Assembly: GCF_900104025.1 (NCBI RefSeq)
Contig: NZ_FNIQ01000008.1
Span: 124,001 to 188,000, forward strand
Length of the DNA stretch: 64,000 bases
Direction: 5' to 3'
From: Geodermatophilus sp. DSM 45219
Lineage (GTDB): Bacteria; Actinomycetota; Actinomycetes; Mycobacteriales; Geodermatophilaceae
The notes under the pieces are model-generated. The model was given only the letters and a program-made list of their open reading frames with translations, made no database searches and was not told the origin of the DNA. Each line of letters starts with the position of its first letter. Position 1 is the first letter of the stretch. The position numbers and the translations under genes were made by a program. Of this stretch, positions 10,051-18,406 are shown piece by piece.

Positions 10051-10575
10051 TCAGCCGTCGGTGTCGATGGGCTGCAGCGGCAGGGTGTCGTTGATGACCG
10101 GCCCGAGCGCGGTGACCGGGGCGCTGTCGGTGTCGGCGGAGACGGTGACCTGCACGTAGACCGGCCGGTCGACCGCGGTCCACACGATGCGGTCGGGGTC
10201 GGCGGTGTCGACCAGCCAGTTCACGCCGCTGATCTGGATCAGCGGGGACGTCGGCTCCAGCGCGGCGGGCCGCTCGACGCCGCACCGCAGCACGACCGGC
10301 GGCTCTCCCCAGGCGTAGACGTAGGGGCTGTCGGAGTCGACCCGGCGGGACTGCTCGCCGGCCAGCTCCAGCGGCAGCTCGCCGAGGAGGTCCTCGCAGG
10401 GCGCCTCGGCCTCCGGGGGGATCGGCGGGGCCTCCACCGGCAGCGGCGGCAGGTCGGCCCGCTCCGGCACCGGGGTGTTCCCGACGTCGGCGACCGGCTC
10501 GGCGTCGTCCCCACCGAGGACGCGGGTCAGCACCAGCAGCACGACGACCAGCGGCAGGACGACCGCGGTGACCAC
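10051..10575 (-). CDS. DUF3515 family membrane-anchored protein
   Basis: About 174 residues from GTG 10575: one N-terminal transmembrane anchor (VVLPLVVVLLVLTRVLGG), a Pro-rich linker, then a DUF3515-type extracellular domain with two Cys (about residues 60 and 98) and the conserved core YAWGEPPVVLRCGVERPAAL. No biochemical function is known for the family. The frame stays open upstream through Arg/Pro-rich codons to the stop of the lrp-like gene at 10656, with no ATG, GTG or TTG; a CTG start (10650 or 10659) would add a cytoplasmic tail of about 25-28 residues. Position between ddl and thiL matches Rv2980 in mycobacteria. Confidence 0.8.
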   Translation of the reverse strand: MVTAVVLPLVVVLLVLTRVLGGDDAEPVADVGNTPVPERADLPPLPVEAPPIPPEAEAPCEDLLGELPLELAGEQSRRVDSDSPYVYAWGEPPVVLRCGVERPAALEPTSPLIQISGVNWLVDTADPDRIVWTAVDRPVYVQVTVSADTDSAPVTALGPVINDTLPLQPIDTDG

Positions 10576-10655
10576 GAGGGCCAGCCGCCGCAGCGGGTCC
10601 TCCGGCCGGGAGGGCGGCTGCTCCCCGGGAGCCGGGTCGTTCTCGGTCAGGGCGC

Positions 10656-10889
10656 TCAGATGTTGACGACGGGGCAGGTCAGCGTGCGCGTGATGCCGTC
10701 GACCGACTGCACCCGGGCCACGACCAGCCGGCCGAGCTCGTCGACGGTCTCGGCCTCGGCGCGCACGATCACGTCGTAGGGGCCGGTGACGTCCTCGGCC
10801 TTGGTGACACCCGAGATCTCGCTGATGGTCGTCGCCACCTGGGCGGCCTTGCCGACTTCGGTCTGGATCAAGATGTAGGCGTGGACCAC
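10656..10889 (-). CDS. Stand-alone Lrp/AsnC ligand-binding (RAM) domain protein
   Basis: A 77-residue protein consisting only of the ligand-binding domain of the Lrp/AsnC family: VHAYILIQTEVGKAAQVATT, then GPYDVIVRAEAETVDELGRL. There is no helix-turn-helix, so it is not itself a DNA-binding repressor; such single-domain proteins form oligomeric amino-acid-binding rings. The start is GTG 10889, chosen because GAGGAAGGG lies just upstream and the family starts with this M-V-H-A-Y. It probably heads a short leftward unit with DUF3515 and is divergent from thiL. Confidence 0.85.
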   Translation of the reverse strand: MVHAYILIQTEVGKAAQVATTISEISGVTKAEDVTGPYDVIVRAEAETVDELGRLVVARVQSVDGITRTLTCPVVNI

Positions 10890-10981
10890 GGGAGACCCTT
10901 CCTCGGGCAGCGCTGCAGGTGCGGCGTCCGCGGCGGTGGGCGGACAGTTGCGCAACCTACCCCAGCGACCTGGAGTGACCG

Positions 10982-12016
10982 GTGACTCGTCCCCGCCCGT
11001 TGGTCCCGCGCGACGACCCCGCCGACAGCGTGCGGGTCGTCGGCGAGTTCGGCGTCATCGCCCGCGTGCTGGCGCGCTCCGGCGCGGCCCGGGTGGCCGA
11101 GGTCGGGCCGGGGGACGACGCCGCCGTGCTGCGCGCGCCCGACGGCCGCGTGGTCGCCACCACCGACGTCCTCGTCGAGGGCCGGCACTTCCGGCGCGAC
11201 TGGTCCTCGGCCGAGGACGTCGGGCACAAGGCGGCGGCGGCCAACCTCGCCGACGTCGCCGCGATGGGCGGGGTGACCACGGCGCTGCTGGTCGGGCTCG
11301 CCTGCCCGCCGGACACCCCCACGACGTGGCTGGAGGGCGTGGCCGCGGGCCTGGCCGCCGAGTGCGCGCCGCTGGGGGCCGCGGTGGTCGGCGGGGACAC
11401 GGTGTCGTCGGCGCCGGACAGCGGCGCCGTCGTCCTGTCGGTGACGGCGCTGGGCGACCTCGGCGGGCGGGCCCCGGTGCTGCGTTCGGGTGCGCGGCCC
11501 GGCGACGTGCTGGCCCTGGCCGGCCGGCTGGGCTGGTCGGCGTGCGGCCTGGCGGTGCTGCGGCGCGGGTTCACCAGCCCGGCCGCGGCGGTGGCCGCGC
11601 ACCGCCGCCCGGCGCCGCCGTACGCGGCCGGCCCCGCGGCGGCCGACGCGGGCGCGACGGCGATGTGCGACGTCAGCGACGGCCTGCTCGCCGACGCCGG
11701 CCACCTCGCCGAGGAGAGCGGCGTGCTGATCGACGTGGACCGCGCCGCGCTCGTGCGGGCGACCCTGGAGCTGCCCGGCCCCCTGCAGCAGGTGGCGGCC
11801 GCTCTCGGCGGTGACCCGATGGCCTGGGTGCTCACCGGCGGCGAGGACCACGCCCTGGTGGCCACCTTCCCGGCCGGCGCCGCGCTGCCGGAGGGCTGGA
11901 CGCCGATCGGCGCGGTGCGCGACGGGGGTCCGGGCGTGCGGGTGGACGGCCAGCCGGCCGAGGCGGCTGCCGCCGCCGTCGGCGCGGAGGGGACCGGGCA
12001 TGCGCACTTCCGCTGA
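10982..12016 (+). CDS. thiL: Thiamine-monophosphate kinase
   Basis: Phosphorylates thiamine monophosphate to thiamine diphosphate. The 344-residue protein shows the AIRS/PurM-type features of ThiL: EFGVIARVL, the metal-binding VGPGDDAAVL, TTDVLVEGRHFRRDW, AANLADVAAMGG, VVGGDTVSS, and MCDVSDGLLADAGHLAEES. GTG 10982 is used. The 3' end overlaps a GNAT gene by 17 bases in another frame, making a thiL-GNAT-cytidylate-kinase-like operon that runs to the strong terminator at 13136. Confidence 0.95.
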   Translation: MTRPRPLVPRDDPADSVRVVGEFGVIARVLARSGAARVAEVGPGDDAAVLRAPDGRVVATTDVLVEGRHFRRDWSSAEDVGHKAAAANLADVAAMGGVTTALLVGLACPPDTPTTWLEGVAAGLAAECAPLGAAVVGGDTVSSAPDSGAVVLSVTALGDLGGRAPVLRSGARPGDVLALAGRLGWSACGLAVLRRGFTSPAAAVAAHRRPAPPYAAGPAAADAGATAMCDVSDGLLADAGHLAEESGVLIDVDRAALVRATLELPGPLQQVAAALGGDPMAWVLTGGEDHALVATFPAGAALPEGWTPIGAVRDGGPGVRVDGQPAEAAAAAVGAEGTGHAHFR

Positions 12017-12503
12017 CGCGCGCCTGGCCGACGGGCGGGCCGTCGTGCTGCGCCCGGTGCCCTACGACGACCCGCTCGCCCGCGAGATGGTGGCCCGCGT
12101 GCAGCAGGAGTACGTGGTCCGCTACGGCGGGCCCGACGAGGCGGTGGTCGACCCGGCGGAGTTCGTGCCGCCGGTGGGGCTGTTCCTCGTCGCCGAGGTG
12201 GACGGCGTCCCCGCCGGGTGCGGCGCCTGGCGGGTGCACCGGCGTGGTGTCGCCGAGGTCAAGCGGGTGTACGTGGCGCCGGGGTACCGCCGGCAGGGGC
12301 TGGCGCAGCTGCTCATGGCCGCGCTCGAGCGGAGCGCCGCGGCCACCGGCCACCACTCGGTGGTGCTGAACTCCGGGTCCGAGCAGCCCGAGGCGCTGGC
12401 GCTCTACGCCGCGCTCGGCTACACACCGACAGCCGGCTACGGCGTGTACGCCGACGCACCCGGCGCGGTGTTCCTGGGCAGGCGGCTGGAGGAGGAGCGG
12501 TGA
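12000..12503 (+). CDS. GNAT family N-acetyltransferase
   Basis: Single GNAT domain of 167 residues. The acetyl-CoA-binding motif A is VKRVYVAPGYRRQGLAQLLM (R-x2-G-x-A type), followed by motif B, NSGSEQPEALALYAALGYTP. The substrate is unknown. ATG 12000 is inside the thiL 3' end and the stop overlaps the next gene by 4 bases, so it is translationally coupled on both sides. The placement is reminiscent of a small-molecule or ribosomal N-acetyltransferase, but nothing in the sequence proves that. Confidence 0.85.
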   Translation: MRTSADARLADGRAVVLRPVPYDDPLAREMVARVQQEYVVRYGGPDEAVVDPAEFVPPVGLFLVAEVDGVPAGCGAWRVHRRGVAEVKRVYVAPGYRRQGLAQLLMAALERSAAATGHHSVVLNSGSEQPEALALYAALGYTPTAGYGVYADAPGAVFLGRRLEEER

Positions 12504-13126
12504 GCGGGGTCGTCACCATCTCGGCGTCCTACGGGGCCGGCGGCGCCGAGGTCGGCCCGGCCGTCGCCGCGCGCCTCGGGCTGGTCTTCCATGACCGCGC
12601 CATCCCCGCGCAGGTGGCCGGGCGGCTCGGCGTCCCGCTGGCGGAGGCAGAGGCGAACGACGAGAACGTCGCCCGGGGGCTGTGGCGCATCGTCGCCTCG
12701 CTCGGCACCATGCCCGACCCGATGGGCGGCGTCGTCCCGGTCACCGAGCAGCTCGACGAGCGGACCTTCCGCCAGCAGACCGAGCGGGTGGTGCGCGAGA
12801 TCGCCGACGGGTCGGGCGGGGTGGTGCTGGGGCGGGCGGCCGCGGTGGTGCTCGGCGAGCGCCCCGACGCGCTGCACGTGCGGCTGGACGGTCCCGAGGA
12901 GCGGCGGCTGGACGCCGTGGTGGCGCGCACCGGGCGACCGCGGGCCGAGGTCAAGCGCGAGCTGCGGGCCAACGACGCGGCGCGCGAGGGCTACGTGCGG
13001 CGGAACTACCGGGTCGACCCCGCGGCGGCGCGCAGCTACCACCTGGTCGTCGACAGCACCGCGCTGCCGCTGCAGACGGTGGTCGACCTCGTGGTCGAGG
13101 CCGCCCGCGCCCGCGGTGTCGGCTGA
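12500..13126 (+). CDS. Cytidylate kinase-like family protein
   Basis: A 208-residue protein of the cytidylate-kinase-like family (Cytidylate_kin2 type). The N-terminal TISASYGAGGAEVGPAVAARLG aligns with the P-loop of nucleoside monophosphate kinases but has GAGG-x-E in place of the usual G-x-GK-S/T, so the canonical Walker lysine is absent. LGRAAAVVLGERPDALHVRL and REGYVRRNYRVDPAAARSYHLVVDS resemble the adenylate-kinase-fold core and the LID/arginine region. True CMP kinase activity is doubtful. Last gene of the thiL unit, just upstream of a 25-bp perfect terminator stem. Confidence 0.75.
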   Translation: MSGVVTISASYGAGGAEVGPAVAARLGLVFHDRAIPAQVAGRLGVPLAEAEANDENVARGLWRIVASLGTMPDPMGGVVPVTEQLDERTFRQQTERVVREIADGSGGVVLGRAAAVVLGERPDALHVRLDGPEERRLDAVVARTGRPRAEVKRELRANDAAREGYVRRNYRVDPAAARSYHLVVDSTALPLQTVVDLVVEAARARGVG

Positions 13127-13135
13127 GGTTCCGCC

Positions 13136-13190
13136 CGCTGAACCCGAGAGGCCCAGAACCGCGGGGGTTCTGGGCCTCTCGGGTTCAGCG
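13136..13190. terminator. Perfect 25-bp bidirectional terminator hairpin
   Basis: The arms 13136-13160 and 13166-13190 are perfectly complementary over 25 bp, with a GCGGG loop. It lies between the ends of the convergent cytidylate-kinase-like gene (stop 13126) and rpmB (stop 13210). It is the longest perfect stem noted in the window. Termination in both directions is inferred. Confidence 0.85.
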
Positions 13191-13209
13191 ACCGGTCGCT
13201 CGGCGACCG

Positions 13210-13401
13210 TCAGGCGCGGACGACCTTGCCCGCGCGGATGCACGAGGTGCAGGCGTTGATGCGACGACGGTTGCCCGGGGCGACGAGCGCCCGCACGGAC
13301 TGGATGTTCGGGTTCCAACGGCGCGGCGTGCGGCGGTGCGAGTGCGACACCGACATACCGAAACCGGGCCCCTTGCCACAGACATCGCACACGGCAGCCA
13401 C
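13210..13401 (-). CDS. rpmB: 50S ribosomal protein L28 (zinc-binding type)
   Basis: A 63-residue basic protein: MAAVCDVCGKGPGFGMSVSH, then RRTPRRWNPNIQSVRAL and a C-terminal CTSCIRAGKVVRA. The CxxC pairs (CDVC and CTSC) form the zinc site of the C+ form of L28; the C- paralogue induced under zinc starvation lacks them. It is monocistronic, convergent with the cytidylate-kinase-like gene and divergent from the DAK2 gene, with the upstream region 13402-13564 shared between the two promoters. Confidence 0.97.
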   Translation of the reverse strand: MAAVCDVCGKGPGFGMSVSHSHRRTPRRWNPNIQSVRALVAPGNRRRINACTSCIRAGKVVRA

Positions 13402-13552
13402 GGTGGATCACTCCCAGAGATTCGTTCACGGACGGCGGCACGCCGACGCGCCCGCACTGAAGACCGTCCAGCAGTCTAACCGTTCTCCGCAGCGGGCGTC
13501 GCGGAGGTCGCCCGACGCCGGTCGCGCGCCCGGCACCGTCGGTCCTCCTGGG

Positions 13553-13558
13553 TACCCT
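13553..13558 (+). promoter_or_regulatory. Putative -10 box of the DAK2 gene (leaderless)
   Basis: TACCCT (TANNNT class) ends 6 bases before the GTG at 13565, and no ribosome site lies between. The transcript would start at or next to the start codon. No clear -35 is seen. Confidence 0.4.
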
Positions 13559-13564
13559 CCGGCC

Positions 13565-15193
13565 GTGCTGCGGGCGCTCGACGACGCCGCGGTCGGCCAG
13601 TGGTGCCGGGCCGCGGTCGCCGCCCTGTCCGCGGCCCGGGGCCGCCTGGACGACCTCAACGTCTTCCCCGTGCCCGACGGCGACACCGGCACCAACCTGC
13701 TGGCCACCGTCGAGGCCGCCCGGGCCGCCCTGGACGAGGCCGGGCCGGACCGCACCGAGCCCGCCTGGGCGCTGCTGGCCCGCGGCGCGGTGCTGGGCGC
13801 CCGCGGGAACTCCGGCACCATCCTCGCCCAGCTGTGGCGCGAGCTGGCCGACCAGCTGGCCGCGCAGCCCGCGGCCGACGGGCCGACGCTGGCCGCCGCG
13901 CTGCAGAAGGCCGCCGAGGCCGCCTACGGCGCGGTGGCCGACCCGGAGGAGGGGACCTTCCTCACCGTGGCCCGGGCCGGTGGCGAGGCGGCCGTCGCCG
14001 CGGTCGCCGGTGGCTCCACCGGCCTGGACGCGGTCGTGCGGGCCGCCGCCGACGGCGCCCGCGCGGCCCTAGAAGCCACGCCGGGACAGCTGGCCGCGCT
14101 GCGCGACGCCGGGGTGGTCGACGCCGGGGGAGCGGGGCTGTGCCTGGTCCTCGACGCGCTGGTGACGACGGTGACCGGTGTCGAGCCGGACCGCCCGCCG
14201 CTGGTCCGCCGGCAGGAGCGGGGGGTGCACGCCGGCCACTCCCACGGGCACGACCGCGGGAACCTGCCCCACCAGCCGCCCGCGGGCCCGGGCAGCGAGG
14301 TGCAGTACCTGCTCGCGGACAGCGACGAGGTGGCCGTGGCGCGGCTGCAGGACCGGCTGGCGGCGCTCGGCGACAGCCTGGTGGTGGTCGGCGTCGACAC
14401 CCCCGCCGGGCGCGAGTGGAACGTGCACGTGCACGTCGGCGACGTCGGTGCCGCGATCGAGGCCGGCATCGAGGCGGGCCGCCCGTACCGCATCTCGGTC
14501 TCCCCGCTGGCCCCGGTTCCCCCGCCGGCGCCGGTGCCGGACACGCGGGCGGTCGTCGCCATCGTCCCCGACGGCGGGCTGGCCGGGCTGTTCGGCGGCG
14601 AGGGCGCCACCGTCGTCCCCCGCGGCCCGGCCGGGGTGGCCGAGGACGACGTGCTCGCCGCGGTGCTGGGGTCGGGCGCGGCGGGCGTCGTCGTCCTGCC
14701 CAACGACGCCGGCCTCACCGCGGTGGCCTCCCGGGCCGCCGAGCGGGCCCGCGAGGAGGGCCGCGACGTGGCCGTGGTGCCCACCCGCTCACCGGTGCAG
14801 GGCCTCGCCGCGCTGGCCGTCGCCGACCCCTCCCGCCGCTTCGGTGACGACGTCATCACCATGGCCGAGGCGGCGGCGGCGACCCGCTCGGCGGAGCTCA
14901 CCGTCGCCGGGCACGAGGCGCTGACCAGCGCGGGCCGCTGCGCGCCCGGGGACGTGCTGGCCTCGGCCGAGGGCGACGTCGTCCTCATCGGCGAGGCGGC
15001 GGCCGCGGTCGCCTGCGAGCTGCTCGACCGCATGCTGTCCGCCGGTGGCGAGCTGGTCACCCTCGTCGTCGGCCCGGATGCCGCCCTGGCCGCCGCCGTC
15101 TGCCGGCACCTGGCCGGCGCCCACCCGACGGTCGAGGTGACCCGCTACGACGGGGCGCCGGAGGGGGTCCTGCTGCAGGTGGGGGTGGAGTAG
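13565..15193 (+). CDS. DAK2-domain (FakA-like) kinase
   Basis: A 542-residue protein. The N-terminal DAK2 domain has the metal/nucleotide motif LNVFPVPDGDTGTNLLATV, LGARGNSGTILAQLWREL and DAGVVDAGGAGLCLVLDAL. The C-terminal half (about 270 to 540) is the FakA-type middle and C-terminal domain. In Firmicutes FakA phosphorylates fatty acids carried by FakB; in actinomycetes the orthologue (Rv2974c) has the same place beside recG but its substrate is unproven. A His-rich patch HAGHSHGHDRGNLPH near residue 220 links the domains. GTG 13565 is 6 bases after a -10-like box. The stop shares one base with the recG start (TAGTG). Confidence 0.88.
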   Translation: MLRALDDAAVGQWCRAAVAALSAARGRLDDLNVFPVPDGDTGTNLLATVEAARAALDEAGPDRTEPAWALLARGAVLGARGNSGTILAQLWRELADQLAAQPAADGPTLAAALQKAAEAAYGAVADPEEGTFLTVARAGGEAAVAAVAGGSTGLDAVVRAAADGARAALEATPGQLAALRDAGVVDAGGAGLCLVLDALVTTVTGVEPDRPPLVRRQERGVHAGHSHGHDRGNLPHQPPAGPGSEVQYLLADSDEVAVARLQDRLAALGDSLVVVGVDTPAGREWNVHVHVGDVGAAIEAGIEAGRPYRISVSPLAPVPPPAPVPDTRAVVAIVPDGGLAGLFGGEGATVVPRGPAGVAEDDVLAAVLGSGAAGVVVLPNDAGLTAVASRAAERAREEGRDVAVVPTRSPVQGLAALAVADPSRRFGDDVITMAEAAAATRSAELTVAGHEALTSAGRCAPGDVLASAEGDVVLIGEAAAAVACELLDRMLSAGGELVTLVVGPDAALAAAVCRHLAGAHPTVEVTRYDGAPEGVLLQVGVE

Positions 15194-17376
15194 TGGCCGT
15201 CGGGATGACGACCCGGCTGGACCGGGTGCTCGGTGCGAAGACGGCGAAGGCGATGGCCGAGTCGCTCGAGCTGTACACGGTCCGCGACCTGCTGCGGCAC
15301 TACCCGCGCCGCTACGCCAAGCGCGGCGAGATGACCCGCCTCGACGACCTCCAGGTCGGCGACCGGGTCACCGTGCTCGCGCAGGTGCGCACGGTGGTCA
15401 CCCGCAAGATGCGCAACCGCCCGGGCACCCTCACCGAGGTCACCGTGGGCGACGGCGCCGGCTCCATGCAGCTGGTCTTCTTCAACCGCCGGCACGCCCA
15501 CCTGCGCGAGGGCGCCTGGGGGTTGTTCGCCGGCACGGTCGGCGAGTACCGCAGGAGCAAGCAGTTCGCCCACCCCGACTTCCACCTCATCACCGGGGAC
15601 GACGACACCGACTGGGCCCGCGCGCTGATCCCGATCTACCCGGCCAGCAAGGACGTCTCCAGCTGGGTCATCCAGCGGTCGATCCGGCTGCTGCTCGACG
15701 CCTCCGGCGGGTTCGGCTTCGTCGAGGACCCGCTGCCCGGGGAGCTGCGCACCCGGCACGGGCTGCCGAGCCTGCCCGCGGCGCTGCTGGACGTCCACCG
15801 GCCGACCGCGGAGGACGACGTCGAGCGGGGCGAGCACCGGCTCAAGTGGGACGAGGCGCTCACCCTCCAGCTGACCCTCGCCGCCCGCCGCCGCGCCGCC
15901 GCGCTGGAGCCCGGCGTCGCCCGGCCGCGACGGGCGGGCGGGCTGCTGGACGCCGTCGACGCCGCGCTGCCGTTCGCGCTCACCGAGGGCCAGCGCGAGG
16001 TGGGGGAGGAGCTGGCCGCCGAGCTCTCCCGCGAGCAGCCGATGCACCGGCTGCTGCAGGGCGAGGTCGGCGCCGGCAAGACCGTCGTCGCGCTGCGTGC
16101 CATGGCCCAGGTCGTCGACGCCGGCGGGCAGGCCGCCCTGCTCGCACCCACCGAGGTGCTCGCCGCCCAGCACGCGCGCAGCATCGGCGCGATGCTCGGC
16201 CCGCTGGGTCGCGCCGGCGAGCTGGACGGCGACCCGGCCGGCACGCGGGTCGTGCTGCTCACCGGCTCGCAGAAGGCCGCTGCCCGCCGGGCCGGGCGGG
16301 CTGCGGTGGCCGACGGCAGCGCCGGCATCGTCGTCGGCACCCACGCCCTGCTGCAGGAGGGCGTGGACTTCGCCGACCTCGGGCTGGTCGTCGTCGACGA
16401 GCAGCACCGCTTCGGCGTCGAGCAGCGGGACGCCCTGCGGGCCAAGGGCAACCGGCCGCCGCACGTGCTGGTGATGACCGCGACGCCCATCCCGCGGACC
16501 GTGGCGATGACCGTCTACGGCGACCTGGAGACCTCCACGCTGCGCCAGCTGCCCGGCGGGCGCGGCGGCGTCGCCAGCTCGGTCGTGCCGGTCCGCGACA
16601 AGCCGGCCTGGCTCGACCGCGCCTGGGAGCGGCTGCGCGAGGAGGTCGCCGCGGGCCGGCAGGCCTACGTCGTGTGCCCGCGCATCGGGGAGGACGCCGG
16701 CAGCGAGGAGGAGCCCGACGACGCCGACGGCGCCCCCGCGGCGGATGCGGCCTCCGACCGGCGTCCGCCGCTGGCCGTCCTCGACGTCGCCGAGGAGCTG
16801 CGCGCCGGCCCGCTGGCCGGGCTGCGGCTGGAGGTGCTGCACGGCCGGATGACACCGGAGGACAAGGAGGCGCGGATGCGGGCCTTCGCGGCGGGGGACG
16901 TCGACGTCCTGGTCGCCACCACCGTCGTCGAGGTCGGCGTCGACGTGCCCAACGCCACGGTGATGGTCGTCATGGACGCCGACCGGTTCGGCGTCAGCCA
17001 GCTGCACCAGCTGCGCGGCCGGGTGGCCCGGGGGAAGCACCAGGGCCTGTGCCTGCTGGTGAGCGAGGCGTCGGCGTCCTCGGCCACCGGGCAGCGGCTG
17101 GCCGCGGTGGCCGGTACCTCCGACGGCTTCGCGCTGGCCCGGCTGGACCTGGAGACCCGCCGGGAGGGCGACGTGCTCGGCGCCGCGCAGTCGGGTCGCC
17201 GCTCGGGCATCCGGCTGCTGTCGCTGCTGGAGGACGAGCAGCTCATCGCCGAGGCACGCACCGAGGCCACCGCGCTGCTGGCCACCGACCGCGGCCTGGC
17301 CGACTTCCCGGGTCTGGCGATGGAGGTGGCGGCGCTGGCCACTGACGAGCGCGCCGAGTACCTGGAGAAGGCGTGA
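15193..17376 (+). CDS. recG: ATP-dependent DNA helicase RecG
   Basis: Branch-migrating helicase that rescues stalled forks (727 residues). The N-terminal wedge/OB domain covers about residues 1-180 (VGDRVTVLAQVRTVVTRKM, then DGAGSMQLVFFNRRHA). Walker A is LLQGEVGAGKTVVALRAMA, the DEXH box is LVVVDEQHRFGVEQRDAL, followed by VMTATPIPRTVAMTVYGDL and the helicase C block ATTVVEVGVDVPNATVMVV. The TRG region HQLRGRVARGKHQGLCLL is present. An acidic insert near residues 495-525 (EEEPDDADGAPAADAA) is longer than in Proteobacteria. It is coupled to rsmD by a GTGA overlap. Confidence 0.97.
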   Translation: MAVGMTTRLDRVLGAKTAKAMAESLELYTVRDLLRHYPRRYAKRGEMTRLDDLQVGDRVTVLAQVRTVVTRKMRNRPGTLTEVTVGDGAGSMQLVFFNRRHAHLREGAWGLFAGTVGEYRRSKQFAHPDFHLITGDDDTDWARALIPIYPASKDVSSWVIQRSIRLLLDASGGFGFVEDPLPGELRTRHGLPSLPAALLDVHRPTAEDDVERGEHRLKWDEALTLQLTLAARRRAAALEPGVARPRRAGGLLDAVDAALPFALTEGQREVGEELAAELSREQPMHRLLQGEVGAGKTVVALRAMAQVVDAGGQAALLAPTEVLAAQHARSIGAMLGPLGRAGELDGDPAGTRVVLLTGSQKAAARRAGRAAVADGSAGIVVGTHALLQEGVDFADLGLVVVDEQHRFGVEQRDALRAKGNRPPHVLVMTATPIPRTVAMTVYGDLETSTLRQLPGGRGGVASSVVPVRDKPAWLDRAWERLREEVAAGRQAYVVCPRIGEDAGSEEEPDDADGAPAADAASDRRPPLAVLDVAEELRAGPLAGLRLEVLHGRMTPEDKEARMRAFAAGDVDVLVATTVVEVGVDVPNATVMVVMDADRFGVSQLHQLRGRVARGKHQGLCLLVSEASASSATGQRLAAVAGTSDGFALARLDLETRREGDVLGAAQSGRRSGIRLLSLLEDEQLIAEARTEATALLATDRGLADFPGLAMEVAALATDERAEYLEKA

Positions 17377-17927
17377 CGCGACTCATCTCGGGCGTCGCCG
17401 GCGGGCGGCGGCTGAGGGTGCCCCCGTCGGGGGTGCGGCCCACCGGTGACCGCGCCCGGGAGGGGCTGTTCAACAGCCTCGGCACGCTGCTCGACCTCGG
17501 GGGCGCGACCGTCCTGGACCTCTACGCCGGCTCCGGCGCCCTGGGCCTGGAGGCGCTCAGCCGCGGTGCGGCCGAGGTGGTGTTCGTCGAGAACGGCCCG
17601 CGCGTGCTGCCGGTGCTGCGGGACAACCTCGCGGCGGTGGGCCTGCCCGGCGGGCGGGTGCTGTCCGGCTCGGTGCCCACCGTCGTCGCCGGTCCGCCGC
17701 CGGCCCGCTTCGACCTGGTGCTCGCCGACCCGCCCTACGCCACGCCGCTGCCCGAGGTCCTCGGCGTGCTCGAGGCGCTGGTCGTGGGGGACTGGCTGGC
17801 CCGGGAGGCCGTCGTCGTGGTCGAGCGGTCCAGTCGCGAGGCGCCGTTCGCGTGGCCGACACCCCTGCACGGACTGCGCGAGCGCCGCTACGGCGAGGCC
17901 GTGCTCCGGTACGGTCGCTGTCCGTGA
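17373..17927 (+). CDS. rsmD: 16S rRNA (guanine(966)-N2)-methyltransferase
   Basis: SAM-dependent methyltransferase of 184 residues. RLISGVAGGRRLRVPPSG and RPTGDRAREGLFNSL are the RsmD N-terminus; VLDLYAGSGALGLEALSRGA is SAM motif I; DLVLADPPYATPLPEVL carries the DPPY catalytic motif. It modifies G966 in the decoding-side loop of 16S rRNA. Overlaps by 4 bases at both ends with recG and coaD, an order found across actinomycetes. Confidence 0.95.
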   Translation: MTRLISGVAGGRRLRVPPSGVRPTGDRAREGLFNSLGTLLDLGGATVLDLYAGSGALGLEALSRGAAEVVFVENGPRVLPVLRDNLAAVGLPGGRVLSGSVPTVVAGPPPARFDLVLADPPYATPLPEVLGVLEALVVGDWLAREAVVVVERSSREAPFAWPTPLHGLRERRYGEAVLRYGRCP

Positions 17928-18406
17928 GGCGAGCGGTCTGTCCCGGGTCGTTCGACCCCGTGACGAATGGTCACGTCGACGTCATCACCCGCGCAGCGGC
18001 CCTCTACGACGAACTGGTCGTCGCCGTGCTGGTCAACCCCGGCAAGGCCGGCCTGTTCAGCGTCGAGGAGCGGATGGCGCTGCTGCGCGAGGCGGTCGCC
18101 GACGTGCCGAACGTGACCGTCGACAGCTTCCAGGGCCTGCTCGTCGACTACTGCCGCGCCAACGACGTCCCGGTGATCGTCAAGGGGCTGCGCGCGGTCA
18201 GCGACTTCGAGTACGAGCTGCAGATGGCGCAGATGAACCGCGAGCTGGCCGGGGTGGAGACGCTCTTCGTGCCCACCGCCCCGCAGGTCGGCCACCTGTC
18301 CTCCAGCCTGGTCAAGCAGATCGCCACCTTCGGCGGGGACGTCTCGGGGCTCGTCCCGAAGGCCGTGCACGAGCGGCTCACCGCACACCGGGAGGCCGGC
18401 GCATGA
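17924..18406 (+). CDS. coaD: Phosphopantetheine adenylyltransferase
   Basis: Fourth step of coenzyme A synthesis: 4'-phosphopantetheine plus ATP to dephospho-CoA. The 160-residue protein has the nucleotidyltransferase motif VCPGSFDPVTNGHVDVITRA (T/HxGH), VIVKGLRAVSDFEYELQMAQ and the C-terminal HLSSSLVKQIATFGGDVSG (S-S-S/T-x-V-K). Length is standard. GTG 17924 is inside the rsmD end; an upstream in-frame ATG exists but would add non-homologous residues within rsmD. Confidence 0.97.
   Translation: MRRAVCPGSFDPVTNGHVDVITRAAALYDELVVAVLVNPGKAGLFSVEERMALLREAVADVPNVTVDSFQGLLVDYCRANDVPVIVKGLRAVSDFEYELQMAQMNRELAGVETLFVPTAPQVGHLSSSLVKQIATFGGDVSGLVPKAVHERLTAHREAGA

Noticed and set aside
14230-14270. 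His-rich patch in the DAK2 protein as a nickel-binding motif linked to the Ni importer
   Set aside because: It lies 23 kb from the importer in an interdomain linker and His/Gly runs are common in such linkers.
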